Source of the DNA: Acetobacteraceae bacterium
GTDB lineage: Bacteria; Pseudomonadota; Alphaproteobacteria; Acetobacterales; Acetobacteraceae
DNA length: 64,000 bases
Assembly: GCA_030041375.1 (NCBI GenBank)
Contig: JASHOA010000012.1
Coordinates: 18,947 to 82,946 of the forward strand
Direction: 5' to 3'
Shown: piece after piece, positions 39,613 through 47,234 of the stretch
How positions within the stretch are numbered: the stretch's first letter is position 1
Layout: each line of letters starts with the position of its first letter
The notes under the pieces: model-generated
Databases searched by the model: none
Told to the model about the DNA's origin: nothing
The model's input: only the letters and a program-made list of their open reading frames with translations
Made by a program: the position numbers and the translations under genes

Positions 39613-39982
39613 GGCGATCGGGTATGGCTCCGAAGCAAGCGAGGATTGGAATGCTGCCGCTGTGCCTTCGAACTGGCCGCTCAACGAGGCCGGCGGATGC
39701 AGCGGTGCAACTGCTTGCTCGATCGCCTAAACTGCGTCGCCGATGGCGGTGTTCTCGGCGAGATTGAAGGACAACGTCACCGCAGGGAACTGATTTGCGT
39801 GATTGACTCCGAGTGGTACCACCCAGTTGGTATCGATGTGCACCAGATTCGACAGCGGTACCGGGGCTCCGGTCGAGGATGGTACATAGAACTGGTTCAG
39901 GGTGGCGAGGTCCTCCTGCGGCCAGGGTACGACTTCAAAGATCACGTAATACGCGTTGGTCTGCGTGAAATACCGGGGGTGA
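39613..39982 (-). pseudogene. RND multidrug efflux permease fragment with in-frame stop
   Basis: The minus strand encodes an internal piece of an AcrB/MdtC-type RND permease: YFTQTNAYYVIFEV, FYVPSSTGAPVPLSNLVHIDTNW, FPAVTLSFNLAENTAIGDAV, then an in-frame TAG at 39727-39729, then AIEQAVAPLHPPASLSGQFEGTAAAFQSSLASEPY in the same frame. About 120 of roughly 1000 residues remain, with both ends cut. It abuts the TPP-enzyme beta subunit on its upstream side. It is a relic of a deleted pump gene. Confidence 0.75.
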
Positions 39983-39994
39983 CCGCTTGCCGCC

Positions 39995-40573
39995 TTACCC
40001 AGGCACGATCCCGAGAGCTGCCCGGAAACGTTGCTGGAGGAAGGCGCCGTCTCTGGGTGGAAGGAAGCGGTGCGGCTCGGTCGGGGCAATCTTGATGACA
40101 GCAAACAGCGGCTCGGAACGCAGGCGCGAGCGGAGCATCCCGAGCTCGCCCTCCGCGGTGACGGTCACGGTGGAGCGCCAACCACAGGCAGCAGCAGCGG
40201 CGGCCAGATCGGTACCGAGGGATGTGTGGCTCGCTTGCGCGCCCGTTTCGCCGTAACGGCCGTTGTCGAGCACGGCTATTGCCAGGTTCGGCGGCGCCGC
40301 CGCGGCAATGGTGGCGAACGCCCCAAGCCCCATCAGCGCCTCTCCGTCACCGGTCACGACCAGAACGCGCCGTGCCGGCTGCGCCAGCGCGAGCCCGAGT
40401 CCGATCATCGCCGCCGCTCCCATCGCCCCCCATAGATAGAAATTGAGCGCCCGATCGCCCACTGCCCCGGCATCGTACGTCGTGGAGCCGAGACCGGTGA
40501 CTACCAGCATATCCCCGGGATCGCGAAGCAACACCGCCATCACCGCGCGCCGATCGAGCATTGACTCTGCCAT
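39995..40573 (-). CDS. TPP-dependent decarboxylase beta subunit (sulfopyruvate/phosphonopyruvate decarboxylase-like)
   Basis: 192 residues, the pyrimidine-partner (PP) half of a two-subunit thiamine-diphosphate enzyme. The TPP/Mg motif runs from VVTGDGEALMGLGAF to IAVLDNGRYGETGAQ. N-terminal RRAVMAVLL and GLGSTTYDAGAV fit ComE/phosphonopyruvate decarboxylase-type proteins. With the alpha subunit (40981-41520) it would decarboxylate a 3-substituted pyruvate. The start is ATG 40573. The two genes are separated by 407 bp of inserted repeat and gene debris, so co-expression may be disturbed. Confidence 0.75.
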   Translation of the reverse strand: MAESMLDRRAVMAVLLRDPGDMLVVTGLGSTTYDAGAVGDRALNFYLWGAMGAAAMIGLGLALAQPARRVLVVTGDGEALMGLGAFATIAAAAPPNLAIAVLDNGRYGETGAQASHTSLGTDLAAAAAACGWRSTVTVTAEGELGMLRSRLRSEPLFAVIKIAPTEPHRFLPPRDGAFLQQRFRAALGIVPG

Positions 40574-40590
40574 TCCGTTGCTCCCGTCAG

Positions 40591-40608
40591 CCCTGCCGGC
40601 TGGCAGGG
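40591..40608 (-). promoter_or_regulatory. hairpin in the leader of the TPP-enzyme beta subunit
   Basis: CCCTGCC (40591-40597) and GGCAGGG (40602-40608) form a 7-bp stem with a 4-nt loop, ending 18 bp upstream of the beta-subunit ATG. It could affect translation; no T-run follows. Confidence 0.35.
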
Positions 40609-40751
40609 TTGCATTGGCACGCGTCTCGCATACAGTCCTGCAGCTCGCCGAGAAAGTGAGCAAGCTACGCATGTCGTGTACCCAAAGGCCGCGTCCGGGC
40701 GTGCATGCGTGGACCCATGGGGAATATGCAGTCCTACGTATTGGGCGGACT

Positions 40752-40852
40752 AGACCTGTGTCGGATTGACTGTGCAGCCCGACACAGGTCTCGCGCTTTA
40801 TGCGAGCCCGCGATTCACGCCCTCCGACGATTCCGCCTCGGGCGATCGTGGG
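40752..40852 (+). repeat. dispersed hairpin element, copy 2
   Basis: Same organisation as 21107-21210: left arm 40752-40768, loop ACTGTG, right arm 40775-40791, then a tail ending GATCGTGGG at 40852. Compared with copy 1, two stem positions changed on both sides to keep pairing (C-G to T-A, twice), one became a G-T wobble and one is mismatched. Right after the element lies a fragment of an alcohol dehydrogenase gene. It sits between the alpha and beta genes of the TPP enzyme. Confidence 0.75.
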
Positions 40853-40980
40853 CCCGGCGAGACGCGCATGGTCCAGAAACGGGTCCCCGAACCCGGCCCG
40901 GCGGAAGTTCTCGCGAGCGTCGATGCCGCGGCGATCTGCGCAACCGATCTGCTGTCCGGCTCCGGCGCTTTGCAAAGACG
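40853..40980 (+). pseudogene. zinc-type alcohol dehydrogenase N-terminal fragment
   Basis: Plus-strand frame PGETRMVQKRVPEPGPAEVLASVDAAAICATDLLSGSGAL matches the first 40 residues of medium-chain zinc alcohol dehydrogenases (VPEPGPGEVLV, then the CGTD catalytic cysteine region, here CATD). Nothing of the rest of the gene follows; the frame runs antisense into the alpha-subunit gene. Its left edge coincides with the right end of repeat copy 2. Confidence 0.55.
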
Positions 40981-41520
40981 CTATTTCCGGAACTCCTTGG
41001 CGCCGATCAGGCGCTGCGAGAGCAACACCGCAACCGGTACGCTGCTGTCGAAGGCAAGGGCGGCAGCCGCACGCACGGTCTCCGCCACCTCATTGGCGTG
41101 AACCGCACGCAACACATGCACACCCATTGCCCCAAGAACAGCGGGCGTCGCCGAACCCATCGGCACCTGCCACGGATTGAATTCTCCCCACTCGCCACGC
41201 ATGGTGATCAGGGCCAGGAGCGGCATCCGGCAATGCGCAATCAGCGAGAGAATGTTGATGCAGTTTCCGACGCCCGAGGACTGCATTAAAAGTACAGCAC
41301 GCTGCCCCCCGAGCCACGCACCCGCGGCGAGCGCAACCCCTTCCTCTTCTGTCGTCAAAACCACGGCGCGCATTGTTGTCTCGGCGCTTGCAAGTGCGAT
41401 CAGCCGCGCATGGCCGGCATCTGGCACATATGCCACCTGCCGGATCTCTGCCGCCCGCAACACCGCGAAGACAGCGTCAGACCACGCCGGATCCTCCGGC
41501 TTGGGTCCATTCTGGTTCAT
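40981..41520 (-). CDS. TPP-dependent decarboxylase alpha subunit (sulfopyruvate/phosphonopyruvate decarboxylase-like)
   Basis: 179 residues, the PYR half of a split TPP enzyme. The catalytic Glu lies in VVLTTEEEGVALAAGAWLGGQRAVLLMQSSGVGN near residues 53-86, followed by PLLALITMRGEWGEFNPWQVPMG. The pattern is that of ComD-type sulfopyruvate decarboxylase alpha subunits or the N-terminal half of phosphonopyruvate decarboxylase. Substrate not determined. Start ATG 41520. Its downstream partner gene begins 407 bp away because of an insertion. Confidence 0.75.
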   Translation of the reverse strand: MNQNGPKPEDPAWSDAVFAVLRAAEIRQVAYVPDAGHARLIALASAETTMRAVVLTTEEEGVALAAGAWLGGQRAVLLMQSSGVGNCINILSLIAHCRMPLLALITMRGEWGEFNPWQVPMGSATPAVLGAMGVHVLRAVHANEVAETVRAAAALAFDSSVPVAVLLSQRLIGAKEFRK

Positions 41521-41678
41521 TGAATATGCCCCCTGGCAGCCATGCTGCCAAGCGGCGTCGCCGGCCGCAATGGAACTCGATTATGTCAGCGCATTCCCAC
41601 CGCGTTCACATCTCGCAGGGAAAGGCGAGGGGGGTGCCCATGTCCTAGGGACGATGGGTCCCGTTCATCCGGGGTCAG

Positions 41679-43136
41679 TCATCGCGCTAAAGCAACCTTC
41701 GCCGAGATCGCACTCCCGCTGGCAAGAAAACCGGCCAACCGAGCTTCTGCCTGTGCGGGTGGGCCCGAAGCCCGGAGTGTGACAACGAGTGGAGGGTCGT
41801 GAGCGCCGAACAGGCTCGCCAGTGCCTGCTTCACTCTCGTGTGGAGATCGTTCTGGACCAGCCGCCCGCCGATCCAGATCGCACTTGCGGTCGCGGACGG
41901 CGGTTGCTGGATGAAGACAAGCTGCCAGTTCTGAGGTGCCGCCTGGGCAACACGGAGCGTGCGCGTCTCCGCCTCCCGCGTGTCCCGGCCGGAAAGTGCG
42001 CGCTCTGTGTCCACGATCAGTCGCGGATCACTGCGTGGAGGAAAGGCGGCAAGCGAAAGCTGAAGGGTGTCATTAGCGCAGTCAAATCGCCTGAGGGTGC
42101 CCCCAGCGGCGGCCAGTTCCGGTGGTTGACTGTCGTTCAGCGCTGGGGAGCAGCCGGGGATACTTTGAGGCAGCGCAACACGCGTCGCCGCTGCCGCGCG
42201 GTCGATCGCACCGGACAGCAGGGGAAAGAGCGCCGCCAGAACGATCGCCACGGCGGCGGGTACAAGACCGCGAGCCGGCCCCGCCGGAGCTGGTTTTGTT
42301 TGCACCTCGCGGCGCATCTGATCCTGGCGAAAGAGGAGGCCGAGCAGGATTAGGAGAAACAGCACGATGGAAAAAAAGAGATAGCCGTAGAGCACATGGT
42401 CGGTTGCCGCGGCCTCAGCGCTGCCGAGCACGTGGCCAAGCCAGACAATGCCGAGCGCGCGAAACCCATTAGCGATCACCGGAACGAATAACGCAACAAC
42501 AATAAACAGCACTCGTCTGCCGACATCGCGATAGATAATGCAGGCATAAAACACGCTGAAAGCGGCTGCCGCGATCAGGAAGCGCAGCCCGGCACAGGCC
42601 TCCGCAATGCGGAATACGCCCTCAGGGATTTCGATGATATTACCCTGGTTATAGTTTGGGATGCCGAAAAGATCGAGGCCATGCACGACGAAGTGGGTGG
42701 TGAAGGATTGCAGCATGGGGACGAGGAAGCCCCCAAAGGGCACGAGAAAAAAGAGATAGAGAAGCGGCGCAGCCATCGCGCGGTAAAGCCCGAAGCCAAT
42801 TACGGAAACGAAAAGAATCTGCAGGAAGCCCACGGCTGCCAGTTGGCGGCCTTCCATGATTCCGAGACGGTCCGCCAGGAACCAGACGACGCCGAGAAGG
42901 AGGCTGGCTGGCAGGGCGAGCAGGGTCGGCCGGAGTGGTACGTGCCAGAGCCGCGCGCGTCGCTGCCATGCGAGAAAGGCGGCCATCGGCAGGATCAGAA
43001 AGCAGTGATTATACGCGGTCGAGTCAAGCCATACATTGACCGCAGAACCAATTTCGACATTGAATAGAAGGCCGAGGACGATCACGCCGACAGCCAGCAC
43101 CGGCCAGGCGCGGTGGATGGAACCTAAGCCGGTCAT
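41679..43136 (-). CDS. xrtA: exosortase A fused to an EpsI-like domain
   Basis: Integral membrane transpeptidase-like protein that recognises PEP-CTERM sorting signals. 485 residues: about eight membrane helices over residues 1-290, with the catalytic Cys181 in EACAGLRFLIA, the conserved Arg in ANGFRALGIVWLGH near 226 and His in ATDHVLYGYLFF near 248. After residue 300 comes a periplasmic EpsI-type domain (WQLVFIQQPPS, ending VALAR). It is the last gene of a minus-strand operon; the ATG overlaps the glycosyltransferase stop by 4 bp. Upstream genes are the standard XrtA exopolysaccharide set. Confidence 0.93.
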   Translation of the reverse strand: MTGLGSIHRAWPVLAVGVIVLGLLFNVEIGSAVNVWLDSTAYNHCFLILPMAAFLAWQRRARLWHVPLRPTLLALPASLLLGVVWFLADRLGIMEGRQLAAVGFLQILFVSVIGFGLYRAMAAPLLYLFFLVPFGGFLVPMLQSFTTHFVVHGLDLFGIPNYNQGNIIEIPEGVFRIAEACAGLRFLIAAAAFSVFYACIIYRDVGRRVLFIVVALFVPVIANGFRALGIVWLGHVLGSAEAAATDHVLYGYLFFSIVLFLLILLGLLFRQDQMRREVQTKPAPAGPARGLVPAAVAIVLAALFPLLSGAIDRAAAATRVALPQSIPGCSPALNDSQPPELAAAGGTLRRFDCANDTLQLSLAAFPPRSDPRLIVDTERALSGRDTREAETRTLRVAQAAPQNWQLVFIQQPPSATASAIWIGGRLVQNDLHTRVKQALASLFGAHDPPLVVTLRASGPPAQAEARLAGFLASGSAISAKVALAR

Positions 43137-44341
43137 GCGCTGAGCCTCAGTGTCTCAGGTGCTTCGAGCATCGGATCAAGCCTGGCGAGGGTTGCGCGCC
43201 AATCATGAAAGCGGAGCACGGCACGCCGTGCCGCGGCGCCGAGACTGGGATGGCCGCCGTTCAGTACCTCTTCTGCCAGCCGGGCGGTCTCGATGGCATC
43301 GGTCGCGACGAGAACCGCGCGCTCTCCACCGGTGCGGATCCCCTCCACCGCCGCCGGCGAAGCGAGGACAGGACGCCCAAGAGCCATTGCCTCCAAGACC
43401 TTGTTCTGGATGCCGCGGCCGATGCGCAGCGGTGCCACGACGAGGGCAGCATGCGCGAGATAGGGACGCGTATCCGGCACCCGCCCGGTGACACGAATAC
43501 CTGGCCGACGGGCCAGCGCCTTGACCGTCGGCGCTGGTTCCGCACCGACGACAACGAAGACGCATGGCTGCGCGGCAAGCCGCGGCAACACGGCATTGGC
43601 AAACCACCTTACTGCATCGATGTTTGGCTTGTAGTCCATCCTTCCGGTAAACACGATCGCGATCTCGCCGGGCGCGAACGGCGAGGGAAATTGATGGTGG
43701 GGAGAGAAGTAACCAAGGTCCACTCCGTTCTCCACCCAGTTCGTGCGGCCGGCGCAATCCGGTGCGAGCTGAAGAAATCGTGCCTCTTCGGCCGGTGAGA
43801 CGAAGAGCGTGCAGTCGAAACGCAGTGCCGCCAACCGTTCGAAGGCAAGCAGCCTTCGCGCCTCCCGCGCCCAGAACAGGCGCATTGGCAACGACGCATT
43901 CCGCGCATAAGCCGCGAATTTCTCCGAATCGACATCCACCATGTCGAGCATCCGCGGCATATCTGAAACTTGCATCACGTACTGGGCCATCGCCGAGGAG
44001 AAAACAAACACTTGCGCGATTGTCCGCTGCGCCAGGGTGCGGGTGACCCATGCGGCAAGTCCCCGGTTCCAAAAATAGTCGAGCGAGAGCGCTCTGCCAG
44101 CGCCGAGCCCTGCCAGGGAACGCAATCTTGCCGCCCGCCGGTCGAACGCAAAGCAGCCGACGGTTGCAGTCCGTGTCCGAAGCGCAGGAAGATATTGAAG
44201 ATCACCCGGATCGTCAGCGAGACAGCCAAGATGGACATCGTACGAGCGCGCGAGGTGCTCGAGCATATGGAAGGCGCGGATCTTGTCACCCTTGTCCGGC
44301 GGGTAAGGAATTCGGTGGCACAGGAAGAGGAGTTCGCGCAT
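43133..44341 (-). CDS. XrtA/PEP-CTERM-system glycosyltransferase (TIGR03087 type)
   Basis: About 402 residues. It begins MRELLFLCHRIPYPPDKGDKIRAFHML, the hallmark of the XrtA-locus GT4 family. A UDP-sugar binding C-terminal half follows with FTGRMDYKPNIDAVRWF near 225 and PLRIGRGIQNKVLEAMALGRPVLAS near 300. It adds a sugar to the growing exopolysaccharide on the cytoplasmic side. The start at 44341 was chosen because it gives the family N-terminus and begins just beyond the FemAB stop (4346-type spacing, ends overlap by none). Confidence 0.92.
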   Translation of the reverse strand: MRELLFLCHRIPYPPDKGDKIRAFHMLEHLARSYDVHLGCLADDPGDLQYLPALRTRTATVGCFAFDRRAARLRSLAGLGAGRALSLDYFWNRGLAAWVTRTLAQRTIAQVFVFSSAMAQYVMQVSDMPRMLDMVDVDSEKFAAYARNASLPMRLFWAREARRLLAFERLAALRFDCTLFVSPAEEARFLQLAPDCAGRTNWVENGVDLGYFSPHHQFPSPFAPGEIAIVFTGRMDYKPNIDAVRWFANAVLPRLAAQPCVFVVVGAEPAPTVKALARRPGIRVTGRVPDTRPYLAHAALVVAPLRIGRGIQNKVLEAMALGRPVLASPAAVEGIRTGGERAVLVATDAIETARLAEEVLNGGHPSLGAAARRAVLRFHDWRATLARLDPMLEAPETLRLSA

Positions 44342-44345
44342 CGCC

Positions 44346-45377
44346 TCAGCCGATGCCGCGCACGATGTGTGGGCCGAGGAAATTGGCAACCGGCAACGGC
44401 ATCCGCTTCCAGGCGGCGATCAGCAGCCGGTACTTTGGATTGAGCGGGTTGTTCTCGGGCATCCGCGCGCCGGGTGCGAGGAGGTGGCGGTAATGCAGCG
44501 GCTCGGGCTGGAAGCCCCAGTTTTTCTTAAAGGCGTGCGCACCGGTGCCGATCTTGCTACGGCCGAAGTCGAACAGGTCAAGCCCACGGGCCACGGCCCG
44601 TCGCATGACCTCCCAGTACATAAAGTCATGGCCGCCGCGGCCACGCGCATCGCGACCGCCACCGGCGTAATAGGGCAGGATTTGATTTCGGAAGCTGAAG
44701 CAGAGCACGGCCGAGATGGGCTGACCCGCATCCTCGACAGTCAGCACCTCGGCCGAATCCGCAAAGAGCTCGAGCAAGAGACGAAAATAACGGCGTGGGA
44801 AAACGGGGGTGCCAAGGTTGCGCACACTCTCGGCGTAGAGGCGGAAGAAGCAGTCTGCCTCGCGATCGATCCGGGTAGAGAGGCCGTTTGCGATTCCCTT
44901 GCGTACAACAGCTCGCTGCTTGCGGGGAATGGCTTGCAGAACCGCCTCTTCCGCAGGCGGAAGCTGCTTGCGGAATGTTTCATAAAGGGGGGGAGTCTCC
45001 GGCCAAATCGAGCCGGAGGAATGGAGGCATCGGAATTCGCAGAACCGCGCGTCGGACTTCACCATCAGCGTGGCCGCTTCACGTTCGAGGACTTCGGCGG
45101 TCTCCTCGTCGGCGGCGAGTGGCCCGCCATAGACACAAAACGGCACAGAAACGAGGCCATTGCCGAACAGCCGCGTCCTGACATGCACCAGCGGCAGAAC
45201 GCCGGTGATCGCACCGTCCTGTTCGGCAACGAGGTAGCAGGAGCGGTGGTGGAATGCGCGGGCGATCACGTGCCGCCATGCTGCGCGATGAAAGAAGGTA
45301 CCATCGGGTCGGCCGAAGACAAACGCATCCCAGGCCGATTCGGATGCTTCGTCGAGGGCGCGGCAGCGAACCGCCAT
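44346..45377 (-). CDS. FemAB-related protein of the XrtA system
   Basis: 343 residues, GNAT-fold FemAB/CapE-like aminoacyl- or acyl-transferase. Features: ESAWDAFVFGRPDGTFFHRAAWRHVI near residues 11-36, LPRKQRAVVRKG-like near 150, and the C-terminal SKIGTGAHAFKKNWGFQPEPLHY near 273-295, typical of the PEP-CTERM-associated FemAB family. It probably modifies the polysaccharide or a lipid-linked unit; the substrate is unproven. The stop lies 4 bp from the glycosyltransferase start and 7 bp separate it from the deacetylase gene. Confidence 0.9.
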   Translation of the reverse strand: MAVRCRALDEASESAWDAFVFGRPDGTFFHRAAWRHVIARAFHHRSCYLVAEQDGAITGVLPLVHVRTRLFGNGLVSVPFCVYGGPLAADEETAEVLEREAATLMVKSDARFCEFRCLHSSGSIWPETPPLYETFRKQLPPAEEAVLQAIPRKQRAVVRKGIANGLSTRIDREADCFFRLYAESVRNLGTPVFPRRYFRLLLELFADSAEVLTVEDAGQPISAVLCFSFRNQILPYYAGGGRDARGRGGHDFMYWEVMRRAVARGLDLFDFGRSKIGTGAHAFKKNWGFQPEPLHYRHLLAPGARMPENNPLNPKYRLLIAAWKRMPLPVANFLGPHIVRGIG

Positions 45378-45384
45378 GATGTTG

Positions 45385-46272
45385 CTAACTCCTCATCGCT
45401 GAGGCCGGCGGTAAAGCGAGCTCCGCGGCGAAGACCCGATCCACCCGATTCCACGCGAAGTCGCGGAGCAACCGGCAGAGACGCCGTTCCATCTCTGCAA
45501 GATTGAGCCGATGTCGCAATCGCGACCGGAGCCTAGCAGTGGCAATGATCGGCTGAGAGGGATCGATCTCCCAGGGGTGGAAGTAGAAGATTCCCGGTCG
45601 GCGGTCCCGGCGAAGCATCCGTGCGAGACCCCGCCTGTAGAGCGAGTAGGGTAGCAATCGGAAATACCCGCCTCCGGCCCAAGGCAAGTTGCGGCCAGCC
45701 AGGGCGAGTGTTGTCATCGGCAGCTCCCACAGCGCGCCATTTCCCGGGCGGAACGGAAAGCGAGGTGCATGGGGCATGCCGTAGAGATCGTGACGCACAG
45801 GATAAACGCTGGAGCTGTACGAATACCCCTCAGCCTCGAGGGCACGGAAGGCCCAGAGGTTGTGTGTACCGATCGAGAATGTCGGCGCACGATAGCCTCG
45901 AACCGCAACGCCGCCGAGATCTTCGAGGAGACGGCGTGTCCGGCCGACATCGGCTCGAAAGGCTGCTTCATCGAACTGGTCCGCTCTCACATGATCGTAA
46001 CCGTGGCTGGCCAGCTCATGCCCAGCCGCGACGATACGCCGGATCAGTTCCGGGTGACGTTCGGCGATCCATCCAAGGGTAAAGAACGTTGCCTGGATGC
46101 GGGCCTCAGCGAAGCGGGTGAGGATTCGCTCGGTGTTGGCCTCGACACGGCGAGGAATGGAGTCCCAGCTAGCGCGCGAGACCTGGTCGGCGAACGCCTG
46201 GACCTGAAAGTAATCCTCGATATCCACGGTCATCGCGCTCGGGATGAGCGGATCGCTCTCTGAGAGGCTCAT
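45385..46272 (-). CDS. XrtA-system polysaccharide deacetylase
   Basis: 295 residues, NodB-homology deacetylase. The first catalytic motif is TVDIEDYFQV (Asp-Asp pair spaced as in the XrtA family), then SHGYDHVRAD (zinc His) near 88, RGYRAPTFSI near 125 and FYFHPWEID near 227. It removes N-acetyl groups from exopolysaccharide. Its ATG overlaps the ATPase stop by 4 bp, showing tight coupling. Confidence 0.92.
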   Translation of the reverse strand: MSLSESDPLIPSAMTVDIEDYFQVQAFADQVSRASWDSIPRRVEANTERILTRFAEARIQATFFTLGWIAERHPELIRRIVAAGHELASHGYDHVRADQFDEAAFRADVGRTRRLLEDLGGVAVRGYRAPTFSIGTHNLWAFRALEAEGYSYSSSVYPVRHDLYGMPHAPRFPFRPGNGALWELPMTTLALAGRNLPWAGGGYFRLLPYSLYRRGLARMLRRDRRPGIFYFHPWEIDPSQPIIATARLRSRLRHRLNLAEMERRLCRLLRDFAWNRVDRVFAAELALPPASAMRS

Positions 46273-47225
46273 CGACCGCCTCCGCCATCCGCCAGTAAAT
46301 CGAAGAGGCGAAGGAAGACTCGCTCACGGCGCGCGACAATTCGCTCCAGCGCCTCGACCCGACCCGTGAGATCAGGCGCCGCGATGGGTGCCGCACTGGT
46401 TGCCCCTGATGTCGCCGCCAAATCCTGTTGCAGCTCACCCGCCGTCAGGCGGACCATGGCGGCAGAAATCGCATCACTTTGCTCGAAGGCTCCGTGCAGC
46501 AGGACCCGACCACAGAGCCGGTTGATGCGCCGTGGGATACCTCCCGTGTAGTGATGCACGAGCCCAAAGGTTCCGTCTTCCCAGAGCGGGCGATCGTGCC
46601 AGCCGACGGCTCGCAGGCGATGTTCGACATAGCCCCGTGTCTCCTCCACGCTCAGCGGCCCGAGGTGATAGGAGGCGAGAACTCGCTGGCGAAGCTGATC
46701 CAGTTCGGGCCGGGCAAGCATCTGGCGGAACTGCGGCTGGCCAAGCAGCACTGCCTGCAGGAGCGAGCGACCGCTTTCGGCGAGGTTCGAGAGCATGCGC
46801 AGCTCCTCGAGGGCGGCGAGGTCGAGCGCCTGGACCTCGTCGATCACGAGCAGGCAGCGCCGGCCGGCCGAGCGGCCAGCGCGAAGTGCCTCGAATACGC
46901 CGCGTAGGAGGGTTGCCTTGTCTGTGGTCGGTCCGACACCGAAGCCAGCGGCAGCCAGGCGCAACAGATCGTCTGCCGGAACCTGAGCGGTGTCGATGCG
47001 TGAGATCAGATAGGAGCCGCGGTCGAGCCGTTCCCACAGCCGTTCGAGGAGCATGGTTTTGCCGGCGCCCACCTCACCGGTGACGATGACGAAGCCTTCC
47101 TGATGCGCAAGGCCGAAGACAAGATGGGAGAGAGCGCGGCTATGCTCACCACTCGGGAAGAAGAAACGGCTGTCCGGCGTCAGCCGGAACGGCATATCGG
47201 AAAATCCGTAATAGTCCGCGTACAT
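46269..47225 (-). CDS. XrtA-system ATPase (ExeA/GspA-like AAA)
   Basis: 318 residues. It starts MYADYYGFSDMPFRLTPD, the ExeA-like signature. Walker A VTGEVGAGKTMLLERL near residue 48, Walker B LLVIDEVQAL near 124, and GGIPRRINRLCGRVL near 228. The last 60 residues are a variable tail with a helical segment. In XrtA loci this protein is thought to energise or regulate export. It lies 9 bp downstream of the beta-barrel gene. Confidence 0.9.
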   Translation of the reverse strand: MYADYYGFSDMPFRLTPDSRFFFPSGEHSRALSHLVFGLAHQEGFVIVTGEVGAGKTMLLERLWERLDRGSYLISRIDTAQVPADDLLRLAAAGFGVGPTTDKATLLRGVFEALRAGRSAGRRCLLVIDEVQALDLAALEELRMLSNLAESGRSLLQAVLLGQPQFRQMLARPELDQLRQRVLASYHLGPLSVEETRGYVEHRLRAVGWHDRPLWEDGTFGLVHHYTGGIPRRINRLCGRVLLHGAFEQSDAISAAMVRLTAGELQQDLAATSGATSAAPIAAPDLTGRVEALERIVARRERVFLRLFDLLADGGGGR

Positions 47226-47234
47226 GGTGCTGCC

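Noticed and set aside
40860..40900. PEP-CTERM-like VPEP string
   Set aside because: It belongs to the N-terminal VPEPGPGEV motif of an alcohol dehydrogenase fragment and has no following membrane helix.
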